From positions 372,001 to 436,000 of the forward strand of contig NZ_RCIQ01000001.1 in assembly GCF_004000255.1 (NCBI RefSeq): a stretch of DNA of 64,000 nt. The letters run 5' to 3'. The DNA is from Nioella ostreopsis. GTDB taxonomy: Bacteria; Pseudomonadota; Alphaproteobacteria; Rhodobacterales; Rhodobacteraceae. Position 1 is the first letter of the stretch; every line of letters starts with the position of its first letter. Shown here in pieces: positions 21,489 to 29,749 of this stretch. Made by a program: the position numbers and the translations under genes. The notes beneath the pieces are model-generated. The model was not told where the DNA came from and did no database searches. It saw only the letters and a list, made by a program, of their open reading frames with translations.

Positions 21489-22637
21489 ATGCACATTTCG
21501 AAGATGATCTCAGCCGGGCTTGTGGCGCTTATGGCCCTTGCCGCGCCCGCCGCGGCCCAGGACGATCAGGACGAAGGCCGCGCGCTGTTCGGGGGGGACC
21601 GTTATATCGCGGGCAGCAACATCGCGGTGGAGGAGGACACCACGCGCGACCTGTTTATGGCCGGGGAAACCGTAGCCTTAGATGCCCCGGTCGCGGGCAG
21701 CGCCCATCTCATGGGGCGGCGGTTGAGTGTCTCCGAGCCGATTGGCGGCAATCTCTATGCCATGGGCTATGCGCTGGACCTTGACGCCTCGGTTTCAGGA
21801 TCAGTCACCGCCACCGGGGCGGAACTGCGCCTGAGCGACGAAATCACCGGAAACCTGCGTGCCAGTGGTTGGGAAATCCGGCTGGAGGGCCCGGTTGCGG
21901 GCAGCGCCTTGCTGGCGGGCGGGCAGATCACCCTGAACGCGGCCATTGCGGGCGATGTGGTGATCGCCACCGACGATCTGCGCTTTGGCGATGGCGCGGC
22001 GGTCGGCGGCACCTTGACCATCTATGCGGAAGATCCCGACAGCGTCAGCGTGCCGGACAGTATCGCGCCCGCTGGCCGGGTCGAGATCTTGCAGGCAGAC
22101 AGTTATGACAGCGCCCATGGCAGCACCTGGCCCGAGGTTGAGCGGCCAAGCCTTGCCTCGCGCATTGGCAGTTTCCTTTTCGGCGTGCTGATCGTGACGG
22201 GTCTGGCCGTGGCCCTTGCCGCGCTGATGCCCGACCGGTTGGCAGAACTGCGTGCGCGCAGCGTGGACCATCCCGGCCAAAGCCTGTGGTCGGGTTTTCT
22301 TGGGCTGTCCACGCTGGTGGGGGCGGGCTTCGTTGCGTCGCTGACCATCGTTGGGATCATCCTATTGCCAGCCGCGATCCTGCTGGCGGTGCTGGCGATG
22401 CTGGTGGGCTATGTGCTGGGCGTCTATGTGCTGGGCGGCGCGATCTGGAACGCGCTTGGCCGTGCGGCCCCGGTGGATCTGGCCAGCAAGGCGCTGATGG
22501 CGCTGTTTGGCGCTGTTTTGGCGGCGCTGATCGGGCTGATCCCGTTTCTTGGCTGGCTCTTTGCACTGGCGCTTGGGCTGGTGGGCGTCGGTGCGATGGT
22601 CCGCTCGTGGAAGTTGCGGCGGCAGGTCACCTACTGA
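21489..22637 (+). CDS. Exported bactofilin-like repeat protein with C-terminal membrane domain
   Basis: The 382-residue protein has a signal peptide (ISAGLVALMALAAPAAAQDD), a region of short beta-helix-like units (about 45-190; AGETVALDAPVAGSAHLMGRR, SEPIGGNLYAMGYAL, AEITGNLRASG-like turns) resembling bactofilin or DUF583 repeats, a linker, and four to five membrane helices (about 220-370). The repeats would be on the periplasmic side, unlike classical cytoplasmic bactofilins. It has AAGGA 7 bases before the ATG. The role is unknown; a cell-envelope scaffold is a guess. Confidence 0.7.
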   Translation: MHISKMISAGLVALMALAAPAAAQDDQDEGRALFGGDRYIAGSNIAVEEDTTRDLFMAGETVALDAPVAGSAHLMGRRLSVSEPIGGNLYAMGYALDLDASVSGSVTATGAELRLSDEITGNLRASGWEIRLEGPVAGSALLAGGQITLNAAIAGDVVIATDDLRFGDGAAVGGTLTIYAEDPDSVSVPDSIAPAGRVEILQADSYDSAHGSTWPEVERPSLASRIGSFLFGVLIVTGLAVALAALMPDRLAELRARSVDHPGQSLWSGFLGLSTLVGAGFVASLTIVGIILLPAAILLAVLAMLVGYVLGVYVLGGAIWNALGRAAPVDLASKALMALFGAVLAALIGLIPFLGWLFALALGLVGVGAMVRSWKLRRQVTY

Positions 22638-22691
22638 TCGGCACACGCAAAGGGGCTTTCCTTTCGCGCCGGGATTGGGCAGGGAACGCCC

Positions 22692-23828
22692 ATGACCCTG
22701 CCGCCCCTGACCCTTTCCAACGCCCGCGTTCTGCGCCCAAACGGGTTTTCATCCGCGTCGGTTTCCGTGACCGATGGCCTTGTCAGTGACAGGCCCGGCA
22801 AGGTCGTGGACCTGTCGGGATACTCGATCCTGCCGGGCATCGTCGACCTGCATGGCGACGGGTTCGAACGCCACGTGGCCCCGCGCCGGGGGGCGGTGAC
22901 CGATCCGGGCGAGGGGCTGGCGACGCTCGATGCAGAGCTGGCCGCGAACGGCATCACCACCGCGGTGCTGGCGCAGTTCTTCAGCTGGGAAGGCGGCATG
23001 CGCGGACCGGATTTCGCCGAGACGCTGGCGGGCGTGCTGGCCCGTGCGCAGCCCCTGACAGACATGCGGATGCAATTGCGGCTGGAGGTGAACCTGCTGG
23101 CGGAGTACTCCCGCGCCCGCGATCTGATCCGGGGCGCGGGGATCGGCTATGTGGTGTTCAACGATCACCTGCCGCATGCGGCTCTGGCCGCTGGCAAACG
23201 CCCACCCCGACTGACCGGGCAGGCCCTGAAAAGCAGTCGCAGCCCCGAGGCGCATCTGGCGCTTCTGCACAAGCTGCACGGGATGCGAGATGAGGTGCCG
23301 GGGGCGCTGGCGGCGCTGGCCGCTGACCTCGTGGCCGATGGCGTGATCCTCGGCAGCCATGACGATGCCAGCCCCGATATCCGCGCCCGGTTCCGCGGCA
23401 TCGGCGCCCGGATCGCGGAGTTTCCCGAAACCGCCGACACCGCCGCTGCAGCGCATGATGCCGGGGATGCTGTGATCATGGGCGCGCCCAATGTGGTCCG
23501 GGGTGGCTCGCATGACAAGAAGGTCGCAGCGACGGAGATCATCCGCGCGGGACATTGCTATGCGCTTGTGTCGGACTACCACTACCCGACCCCGAGGCAG
23601 GCGGCGTTTGCGCTGGCCGAGAGGGGGGTGTTGCCGCTGGAGGACGCATGGGCGCTGATCTCCAGCCGCCCGGCGGAGGTGATGGGCTGGACCGACCGGG
23701 GACGGCTGGAGACGGGCTTGCGCGCTGACCTTGTCATCGTGGAAGACGCGACCGGCCGGGTTGCGGCCACGATCTGCGCCGGGAAGGTCAGCTGGATGGC
23801 AGGCGACGTTGCCGCGCGGTTCCTGTAA
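22692..23828 (+). CDS. phnM: PhnM-like alpha-D-ribose 1-methylphosphonate 5-triphosphate diphosphatase
   Basis: The 378-residue amidohydrolase matches PhnM along its length: SGYSILPGIVDLHGDGFERHVAPRRGA at the start with the metal-ligand region (here HGD rather than HxH), VLAQFFSWEGG, FNDHLPHAALAAGK, GVILGSHDDASP, and GAPNVVRGGSHDKKVAATEIIRAG, then SDYHYPTPRQAAF. In the C-P lyase pathway PhnM removes pyrophosphate from the triphosphate intermediate. No other phn genes are in the window, so it may serve a dispersed pathway or another substrate. AGGGA lies 7 bases upstream of the ATG. Confidence 0.88.
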   Translation: MTLPPLTLSNARVLRPNGFSSASVSVTDGLVSDRPGKVVDLSGYSILPGIVDLHGDGFERHVAPRRGAVTDPGEGLATLDAELAANGITTAVLAQFFSWEGGMRGPDFAETLAGVLARAQPLTDMRMQLRLEVNLLAEYSRARDLIRGAGIGYVVFNDHLPHAALAAGKRPPRLTGQALKSSRSPEAHLALLHKLHGMRDEVPGALAALAADLVADGVILGSHDDASPDIRARFRGIGARIAEFPETADTAAAAHDAGDAVIMGAPNVVRGGSHDKKVAATEIIRAGHCYALVSDYHYPTPRQAAFALAERGVLPLEDAWALISSRPAEVMGWTDRGRLETGLRADLVIVEDATGRVAATICAGKVSWMAGDVAARFL

Positions 23829-23930
23829 AGCGCTTGGGTCAAGCATGGCGAAACCCGCAGACGACGCTTTCCCTTGCGCCCGGAGCCATGCTGAGGTGTT
23901 CTGACCCCCTCGCATCATCGGACAGTTCCC

Positions 23931-24800
23931 ATGCGCCTTGCTTTGCTCACCGCCCTCACCATGCTGGCCTTCGCGGCCAATTCGATCCTCAACCGCATGG
24001 CGCTGGCCGGGGGCGATATCGACGCGCTCGGCTTTGCCATCATCCGGGTGCTGTCGGGCGCGGGCATGCTGGTGGCGCTGGTACTGGTCCAGCGGCGTGG
24101 GCTGCCGATGTTCCAGCCCGGACGCCTTGCCGGGGCCCTGTCGCTCTGCCTCTACCTGCTTGGCTTTTCCATTGCCTATGTGCAGCTTGATGCCGGGCTT
24201 GGGGCGCTCATCCTCTTTGGCTGTGTGCAGATCACCATGTTTGCGGGCGCGATCCTTGGCGGCGAATCCGTGCCGCCCGCGCGGTGGATCGGGGCGGGGC
24301 TGGCCATGGCGGGGCTCGGCTGGCTGGTCTGGCCGGCAGGTGAGGTCACGGTGCCGCTGACGGGCACCGTCTTCATGGCTTTGGCGGGCATGGGCTGGGG
24401 CATCTATTCTCTGGCGGGGCGCAAGGCGGGCGATCCCTTGGCGGCGACAGCGGCGAATTTCCTCTGGGCTGCGCCGGTCTGCCTGATCATCCCGATCTTC
24501 CTGCCGGTGCAGATGGAGCCTGTCGATGTCACGACCAGGGGCATCCTTCTGGCCTGCCTGTCGGGCGCGGTGACCTCGGGCCTCGGCTATGCGCTGTGGT
24601 ATTCCCTGCTGCCGCAGCTCAAGGCCACAGTGGCGGGGTTGGTGCAGCTTTCCGCCCCGGTCATTGCCATTCTGGGGGGCGTGGCGCTGCTTGGCGAAGG
24701 CCTGTCGCTGCGGCTGGTGCTGGCGGCGGCGATCGTTCTGGGGGGGATAGCCTTTGGCCTGCTGGCGCCTCAGCGCAGGATCGGTTCCAGCGGGTCGTAG
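23931..24800 (+). CDS. DMT superfamily (EamA) transporter
   Basis: The 289-residue inner-membrane protein has ten predicted helices in two EamA repeats. Conserved features include NSILNRMALAGGDIDALGFAIIRVLSGAG at the start of repeat 1, and GYALWYSLLPQLKATVAGLVQLSAPVIAILGGVALLGEGLSLR in repeat 2. Members export metabolites or amino acids; the substrate is unknown. Its 3' end overlaps the convergent NUDIX gene by 31 bases. Confidence 0.9.
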   Translation: MRLALLTALTMLAFAANSILNRMALAGGDIDALGFAIIRVLSGAGMLVALVLVQRRGLPMFQPGRLAGALSLCLYLLGFSIAYVQLDAGLGALILFGCVQITMFAGAILGGESVPPARWIGAGLAMAGLGWLVWPAGEVTVPLTGTVFMALAGMGWGIYSLAGRKAGDPLAATAANFLWAAPVCLIIPIFLPVQMEPVDVTTRGILLACLSGAVTSGLGYALWYSLLPQLKATVAGLVQLSAPVIAILGGVALLGEGLSLRLVLAAAIVLGGIAFGLLAPQRRIGSSGS

Positions 24801-25216
24801 AGCAGACCCTCCCCCCAGGCCGCATCGGCCAGGCTGTCGGGCTTGACCTTGATCCGCGCGATCTCATCCCGGCTGAACAGCCTGCGTTCGCAAACCACCC
24901 GTTCGGGGTCTTTCCAGCTGTTGTCGAGCTGGCCTGCCAATAGCGTGCAGCGGAAATAGACATCGACCTGATGGAACGTGCCCTCGGGGTCGTGGAACTC
25001 GTTGACCAGACAGGGGTCGCCCACGCCGACCGTGAGGCCGGTTTCCTCGTGGAACTCCCGCGCCAGATTGTCGGGCAGGGAACTGCCGCGCTCGACGCCA
25101 CCGCCGGGCGCGCACCACAGGTTGCCCCGGTGCTTGGGCCAGGCGTTGACCAGAAGCAGGCGGTTGTCGATCAGAAGCAGGCCGCGAACGGCAAGTCGGG
25201 GGGAAGCTGTGGACAT
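24770..25216 (-). CDS. NUDIX hydrolase
   Basis: The 148-residue protein has a complete Nudix box, GGGVERGSSLPDNLAREFHEETGL, in the GX5EX7REUXEEXGU pattern. It should cleave nucleoside diphosphates linked to another moiety, using Mg. The ATG at 25216 (MSTASPRLAVRG) starts just before the first strand; a longer upstream frame has no family similarity. The stop lies inside the end of the convergent transporter gene. The substrate cannot be inferred. Confidence 0.9.
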   Translation of the reverse strand: MSTASPRLAVRGLLLIDNRLLLVNAWPKHRGNLWCAPGGGVERGSSLPDNLAREFHEETGLTVGVGDPCLVNEFHDPEGTFHQVDVYFRCTLLAGQLDNSWKDPERVVCERRLFSRDEIARIKVKPDSLADAAWGEGLLYDPLEPILR

Positions 25217-25292
25217 AGGCGGGGTTCTGCCCGGCTTGTGACGGTTTCGCAAGGGGGGTTGGGCTTTGCGCGGGACGGCATAGATAAGAGGA

Positions 25293-26021
25293 ATGAAACC
25301 AATTTTCCCCCTGTTGGCCGCGTTGGTGCTGGCCCCGGTGGCGGCAAGCGCCGACTGCGTGGTGCTGCTGCATGGGCTGGCGCGAAGCACAAGCTCGCTT
25401 TGGGTGATGGAGGAGGTGCTGGAGGGGGAAGGCTACCAGGTGGTCAACCTTGGCTACCCCTCGACCGAAGGCACGATCGGCGAGCTGTCGGCGGCGGCCA
25501 TCGAACCGGCGCTGGCCAGCTGCGCCCCCGGCACGGTGCATGTGGTCACCCATTCCATGGGTGGCATCCTGTTGCGTCACTGGCTGTCGGAGCATGACCT
25601 CCCGGTGCTTGGCCGGGTGGTGATGCTGGCGCCGCCGAACCAGGGGGCGGCACTGGTGGATCGGTTCGACGATCTTGCGGCGTTCGACTGGGTCCATGGC
25701 CCCGCCGGGCAGCAATTGGGCACCGGCGAGGACAGCGTGCCGCTGGCCCTGCCGCCGGTGGATTTCGAGCTTGGGGTGATCGCGGGATATGGCTCCATCA
25801 ACCCGGTGACCTCGGCGCTGATCGAGGGGCCGGATGACGGAAAGGTCTCGGTCGAGGAGACCATGGTCGAGGGGATGCGCGATTTCATTGCCTTGCGGGT
25901 CAGTCACACCTTCATGATGAACAACCCGCTGGTGGTGGCCGAAACGCTGACCTTCCTGCAAACGGGTGCGTTTGAACAGGATCTCGACCTGCTGGATGCG
26001 GTGGAGCAATTGCTTCCCTGA
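25293..26021 (+). CDS. Exported alpha/beta hydrolase (lipase/PGAP1-like)
   Basis: The 242-residue protein has a signal peptide ([19 protein letters not shown]) and an alpha/beta-hydrolase core: [17 protein letters not shown] (oxyanion loop), the nucleophile elbow [16 protein letters not shown], a conserved [10 protein letters not shown], and a catalytic His near [11 protein letters not shown]. This resembles bacterial lipases and PGAP1-like hydrolases, probably acting on esters in the periplasm. The ribosome site AAGAGGA lies right against the ATG, so initiation may be weak. It precedes repeat copy C. Confidence 0.88.
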   Translation: MKPIFPLLAALVLAPVAASADCVVLLHGLARSTSSLWVMEEVLEGEGYQVVNLGYPSTEGTIGELSAAAIEPALASCAPGTVHVVTHSMGGILLRHWLSEHDLPVLGRVVMLAPPNQGAALVDRFDDLAAFDWVHGPAGQQLGTGEDSVPLALPPVDFELGVIAGYGSINPVTSALIEGPDDGKVSVEETMVEGMRDFIALRVSHTFMMNNPLVVAETLTFLQTGAFEQDLDLLDAVEQLLP

Positions 26022-26044
26022 CGGGACCCGCGAGCGCGCCTCGT

Positions 26045-26183
26045 CGACCCCCGCTGACGCGGGGGCACTCCTCGGTGCGCGTTGCCACGGTGTTGTGGTG
26101 GGGCTTGGGGACCTGTCCCGGCTGTTGCGCCGGTGGTGGGGTCGGATGCCTCCGGCGGGAGTAGTTTTGCCAAGAAGAAGAGG
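26045..26183. repeat. Mosaic intergenic repeat, copy C
   Basis: The element holds a hairpin CCCCCGC-TGAC-GCGGGGG (26048-26065), which matches 16 of 18 bases of the hairpin in copy B, and ends with the tail GGAGTAGTTTTGCCAAGAAG plus AAGAGG (to 26183). The tail stops 3 bases short of the purK stop codon. The middle part (26070-26150) is not like the other copies. Confidence 0.6.
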
Positions 26184-26186
26184 CGG

Positions 26187-27257
26187 TTACGCGGGGCCGG
26201 TGACTTTGTTCACATGGCCCATCTTGCGGCCCGGGCGGGTGTCGGCCTTGCCATAGAGATGGATCTGGGTGCCGGGTTGGGCGGCAAGCTGCGGCGCCTT
26301 GTTCACATCGTCGCCGATCAGGTTTTCCATGACCACATTGGCGTGACGCTTGCCGTCGCCAAGGGGCCAGCCCGCGATGGCGCGGATATGCTGTTCGAAC
26401 TGGTCGACGGCGCAGCCCGCCTGGGTCCAGTGGCCGGAATTATGCACGCGCGGGGCGATTTCGTTCACGACGAGGCCCTGCGGGGTCACGAACAGCTCCA
26501 CCCCCATCACGCCCACATAGTCGAGCGCGTTGAGGATGCGGGCGGCGAGGAGGACGGCGTCGCTGCGTAAGGATGGCGCGATGGCTGCGGGCACGGTGGT
26601 GGTGGCGAGGATGCCGTTTTCATGGACGTTTTCGCCGGGGTCGTAGCAGGAGATCGACCCGTCCTGCCCGCGTGCGGCGATGATGGAAATCTCTCGGCTG
26701 AAGTCGATGAAGCCTTCGAGGATCGCGGGCGCGCCGGCCATGTCCGCCAGCGCCTGCGCGGCGTCATCCGGCGACATGATCCGCGCCTGTCCCTTGCCGT
26801 CATAGCCGAAGCGGCGGGTTTTCAGGATGGCGGGGGTGCCGATCTGGTCGATGGCCTTCGCCAGACCCTCAGCACTGTCCACCGCAGCGAAGGGGGCGGT
26901 CGTCAGGCCGATTTCGGTCAGGAAACTCTTTTCGGTCAGGCGGTCCTGGCTCACCTCCAGTGCGCGGCGCGAGGGATAAAGCGGGGTGGTGGCCGAGAGG
27001 ACATCCAGCGCATCGGCGGGGATGTTTTCGAATTCATAGGTGATGAGATCGACCGAGGCCGCAAAGCGCGCCAGTGCGTCGAGGTCGTCATAGGCGCCCT
27101 GGGTGACCTTGGCCGCGACATCGCCCGCAGGGGCGGCGCCGGGCTCATAGATATGGGTTTTGTAGCCAAGGCGCGAGGCCGCGACCGAGAGCATGCGGCC
27201 AAGCTGGCCGCCGCCGAGGATGCCGATGGTGGAGCCTGTGGGCAGCATGTCACTCAT
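26187..27257 (-). CDS. purK: 5-(carboxyamino)imidazole ribonucleotide synthase
   Basis: The 356-residue ATP-grasp enzyme carboxylates AIR with bicarbonate and ATP in purine synthesis. It starts [24 protein letters not shown] and has [11 protein letters not shown] and the ATP-grasp [14 protein letters not shown] segment with metal ligands. The ATG at 27257 lies inside the last codons of purE (8-base overlap), giving the usual purEK coupling. Repeat copy C follows the gene closely. Confidence 0.96.
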   Translation of the reverse strand: MSDMLPTGSTIGILGGGQLGRMLSVAASRLGYKTHIYEPGAAPAGDVAAKVTQGAYDDLDALARFAASVDLITYEFENIPADALDVLSATTPLYPSRRALEVSQDRLTEKSFLTEIGLTTAPFAAVDSAEGLAKAIDQIGTPAILKTRRFGYDGKGQARIMSPDDAAQALADMAGAPAILEGFIDFSREISIIAARGQDGSISCYDPGENVHENGILATTTVPAAIAPSLRSDAVLLAARILNALDYVGVMGVELFVTPQGLVVNEIAPRVHNSGHWTQAGCAVDQFEQHIRAIAGWPLGDGKRHANVVMENLIGDDVNKAPQLAAQPGTQIHLYGKADTRPGRKMGHVNKVTGPA

Positions 27258-27747
27258 CGACCGGCACCTCGGGGATGGAGGCCGAGAGCGCCGCGCGCCA
27301 GGCGTCGAGCCGCTCGGCCAGGGCCGGGTCGCCAAGGGCGAGGATGCCCGCGGCCATCAGGCCTGCGTTTTTCGCGCCAGCCGCCCCAATCGCCATGGTG
27401 GCCACCGGGTAGCCGCGCGGCATCTGCAGGATGGAATAGAGGCTGTCGACACCCGACAGGGCCTTGGTCTGGACCGGCACGCCGATGACCGGCACCCGCG
27501 TCTTCGACGCCATCATGCCGGGCAGATGGGCCGCGCCGCCCGCGCCCGCGATGATGACCTTGAGCCCCCGGCCCACGGCGTCCTTGCCATAGGACCACAG
27601 CCGGTCCGGGGTACGGTGTGCGGACACGATGCGCGCCTCATAGGGCACACCCAGTTCGTCCAGAATATCGGCGGCTTCCTTCATGGTGGGCCAGTCCGAC
27701 TGGCTGCCCATGATGATCCCGACCTCGACCCGATCCATGGCGGTCAT
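27250..27747 (-). CDS. purE: 5-(carboxyamino)imidazole ribonucleotide mutase
   Basis: The 165-residue class I PurE moves the carboxyl group of N5-CAIR to C4 of the ring. Conserved parts are [42 protein letters not shown] and the [22 protein letters not shown] loop. Two starts are possible: ATG at 27747 and ATG at 27738, the second with GAGG 9 bases before it. purK follows with an 8-base overlap. Confidence 0.96.
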   Translation of the reverse strand: MTAMDRVEVGIIMGSQSDWPTMKEAADILDELGVPYEARIVSAHRTPDRLWSYGKDAVGRGLKVIIAGAGGAAHLPGMMASKTRVPVIGVPVQTKALSGVDSLYSILQMPRGYPVATMAIGAAGAKNAGLMAAGILALGDPALAERLDAWRAALSASIPEVPVDE

Positions 27748-27792
27748 CCTCGCTATCCCTCAGGAAGCGCGCACTATAGTCATGGCGATGAC

Positions 27793-28011
27793 TTACGCAA
27801 TGATATCCGGGGTCAGTTCATCCTCGATCCGGGCGATCGCGTCCTTTAGCGCCAGCTTGCGCTTTTTCAGGCGGCGCAGCGTCAGCTGATCGGGCAGGGG
27901 GCGTTCCTCCAGCGCGCCGATGGCTTCGTCCAGATCGCGGTGTTCGCGCGTCAGCACCCCCAGCTTCACGCGCAGCACATCTTCATGGGTCATTTCATTG
28001 GGGGCGTTCAT
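27793..28011 (-). CDS. DUF465 (YdcH-like) small protein
   Basis: The 72-residue protein is a predicted helical hairpin with heptad-like spacing: LTREHRDLDEAIGALEER, a turn at PLPDQLT, then LRRLKKRKLALKDAIARIEDEL. This is the DUF465/YdcH pattern, whose role is unknown. The start at 28011 (MNAPNEMTHEDV) is chosen on family length; a start two codons upstream is equally possible. It lies just upstream of purE on the same strand, with a 45-base gap. Confidence 0.85.
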   Translation of the reverse strand: MNAPNEMTHEDVLRVKLGVLTREHRDLDEAIGALEERPLPDQLTLRRLKKRKLALKDAIARIEDELTPDIIA

Positions 28012-28186
28012 GGGCACTGGACCTGCGGGTGAGTCGCCTTGCGGCGGGAGCTTGAGGATACCGGATTATCCCCCATCGGCAAAGCGTTGCGCGCCTTGCA
28101 AGGGCCGGGAACCGCCCCCATATTGAGGCAAATGGCCGCCATAACGGGGCCGACACATGCAGATCGCTTTGTAAAGGATGTGCCCG

Positions 28187-28615
28187 ATGACGAAACTGAC
28201 CCTTGGTTCGCACCCGTTCCTTCTGGGATTCGACCAGCTTGAACGGCTGGTGGAGCGGACCGCGAAATCCGGCAATGACGGATATCCCCCCTATAATATC
28301 GAAGCCAAGGGCGAAAACGCCTTTCGCATCACGCTGGCCGTTGCGGGCTTTGCCGAGGATGATCTGTCGATCACGCTGGAGGACCGCCAGCTGGTGATCC
28401 GGGGCCGTCAGGGCGATGACAGCGAAGGCCGCGTCTTCCTGCACCGGGGCATTGCCGCGCGCCAGTTCCAGCGCAGTTTCGTGCTGGCCGACGGGGTCGA
28501 GGTCACTGGCGCGACCATGGAACACGGGCTGCTGCATGTGGACCTGAAACGGTCGGTCCCGGAAAATGTCGTCCAGACCATCCGGATCAAGGTGGGAGGT
28601 GCCGAGGATGCATGA
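28187..28615 (+). CDS. Hsp20 family small heat-shock protein
   Basis: The 142-residue protein has an alpha-crystallin domain (about 36-130) with FRITLAVAGFAEDDLSITLEDRQLVIRG, the Phe-Leu-His-Arg-Gly-Ile segment and the ADGVEVTGATMEHGLLHVDL block that carries the G-x-L motif. The N-terminal GFDQLERLVE matches alphaproteobacterial IbpA/HspQ-like sHSPs. It holds unfolded proteins in the cytoplasm. ATG at 28187 has AAAGG 9 bases upstream and is preferred over the ATG at 28178. It overlaps the next gene by 8 bases. Confidence 0.93.
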   Translation: MTKLTLGSHPFLLGFDQLERLVERTAKSGNDGYPPYNIEAKGENAFRITLAVAGFAEDDLSITLEDRQLVIRGRQGDDSEGRVFLHRGIAARQFQRSFVLADGVEVTGATMEHGLLHVDLKRSVPENVVQTIRIKVGGAEDA

Positions 28616-28841
28616 GCCAAATGACAAGATGAATGCCGGTGAACGGCCCATCGTCTATGTCCGCAAGGTCAGGGTGGACGACCTGCCGGAGGAGATTCGG
28701 GCACAGGCCAGTGGTGCGGGGTTGAAAGAGCTCTATGCCATCGGCAATGAGGCGGGAGAGCAACTGGCGCTGGTCAAGGACCGAAAGCTGGCCTTCGTGA
28801 TGGCGCGACAGAATGACATGATGCCGGTCAGCGTACACTGA
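28608..28841 (+). CDS. DUF1150 family protein
   Basis: The 77-residue protein shows the family core IVYVRKVRVDDLPEEIRAQASG, LYAIGNEAGEQLALVKDRKLAFVMARQNDMMPVSVH. The function is unknown; in this order of bacteria the gene commonly follows an Hsp20 gene, as here, where the ATG lies inside the last codons of the heat-shock gene. This suggests co-expression under stress. A very strong terminator follows 21 bases after the stop. Confidence 0.88.
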   Translation: MHEPNDKMNAGERPIVYVRKVRVDDLPEEIRAQASGAGLKELYAIGNEAGEQLALVKDRKLAFVMARQNDMMPVSVH

Positions 28842-28862
28842 TCAGACATTGCCGAACGTAAA

Positions 28863-28896
28863 ATGGGCGCCCCGAAACGGGGCGCCCATCTTCGTT
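28863..28896. terminator. Strong hairpin terminator after hsp20-DUF1150, possibly bidirectional
   Basis: ATGGGCGCCCCG and CGGGGCGCCCAT form a perfect 12-base-pair stem around AAA (28863-28889). On the plus strand CTTCGTTTTC follows; on the minus strand TTTTACG follows, so it may also stop transcripts from the minus-strand gene ending at 28926. Confidence 0.9.
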
Positions 28897-28925
28897 TTCC
28901 CTACGAGGTACAGGTCGCAGGGAGG

Positions 28926-29618
28926 TTACAGCGGTATGACAAGGCGCAGGAACCCGGACAGGCCACGATCCTCGATGCCACCGAAATCGAACAGCCGGTA
29001 GGACACGCCCGGCGTCAGCAGCACACCGCCCGCCAGCGGAATGGCCAGATAGGCATCGGCGCGGCCATAGAGACCGGCGTCGTTGATCTGGAACGCTCCA
29101 CCGAAGCCGTCAACAGCGGCCCAGCCATAGCCAAGGTTCAGACCGAACCCGAAGGTCGGCACCGCGATGGAACTGCTGGAATAGCCGCCGCCAAGCGGGG
29201 TTTCATACGCGGCGCCCACGAAAATTCCGGTGAAGGTGGAACTGCCGGTTGTCGGAAACAGCAAGCCGCCCGACTCGAAGGCATTGACGTTGGAGTTCAT
29301 GTGCTCCAGCCCGAGCGTATAGGCCAGGACCGGGGCGGATGAGGACGCAGAGGCCCCGCGCGCGGCGGCATTGAGCCATGTGGCCGCAACCATAAGGCCA
29401 ATCGCATTTCCGACATGGATGTTTTCCGGTCCACCCAATCCGGCCACAGTCCGGCAGTCGGAACAGAACGGCGACATGAAGCCGAAGGTCAGCCGGTCGG
29501 GGCCGCGTGCAAAGCTGCTCGGGCCGCTGAAGCTGAATGGCAGGCTTTGTGCCATGGCGCTGCCGGCGATGGTGATGGACAGGATCAGGCCTGCCAGAAT
29601 GGTGACGATGTTTTTCAC
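28926..29618 (-). CDS. Exported protein, probable outer-membrane or surface beta protein
   Basis: The 230-residue product begins with GTG (MKNIVTILAGLILSITIAGSAMAQS, a signal peptide). The mature chain is rich in Gly, Ser and aromatic residues in alternating strands (LAYTLGLEHMNSNVNAFESG; SIAVPTFGFGLNLGYGWAAVDGFGGAFQINDAGLYGRADAYLAIPLAGGVLLTPGVSYRLFDFGG), which fits a beta-barrel, although the last residue is Leu and not Phe. A CSDC pair is near residues 52-55. I do not recognise the family. Confidence 0.65.
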   Translation of the reverse strand: MKNIVTILAGLILSITIAGSAMAQSLPFSFSGPSSFARGPDRLTFGFMSPFCSDCRTVAGLGGPENIHVGNAIGLMVAATWLNAAARGASASSSAPVLAYTLGLEHMNSNVNAFESGGLLFPTTGSSTFTGIFVGAAYETPLGGGYSSSSIAVPTFGFGLNLGYGWAAVDGFGGAFQINDAGLYGRADAYLAIPLAGGVLLTPGVSYRLFDFGGIEDRGLSGFLRLVIPL

Positions 29619-29749
29619 GGTCCCAATCCCCCCAAAGATTGCATGTACCCGTCAGAGTTGCGCCGTCGGGCGATTCCCGCAACCCGCCCTGCGGACTCTG
29701 ACAGCGGGTGTTGCAGAAAGGTTGACGTAGCGTAAACTTTTGCGCGGAA

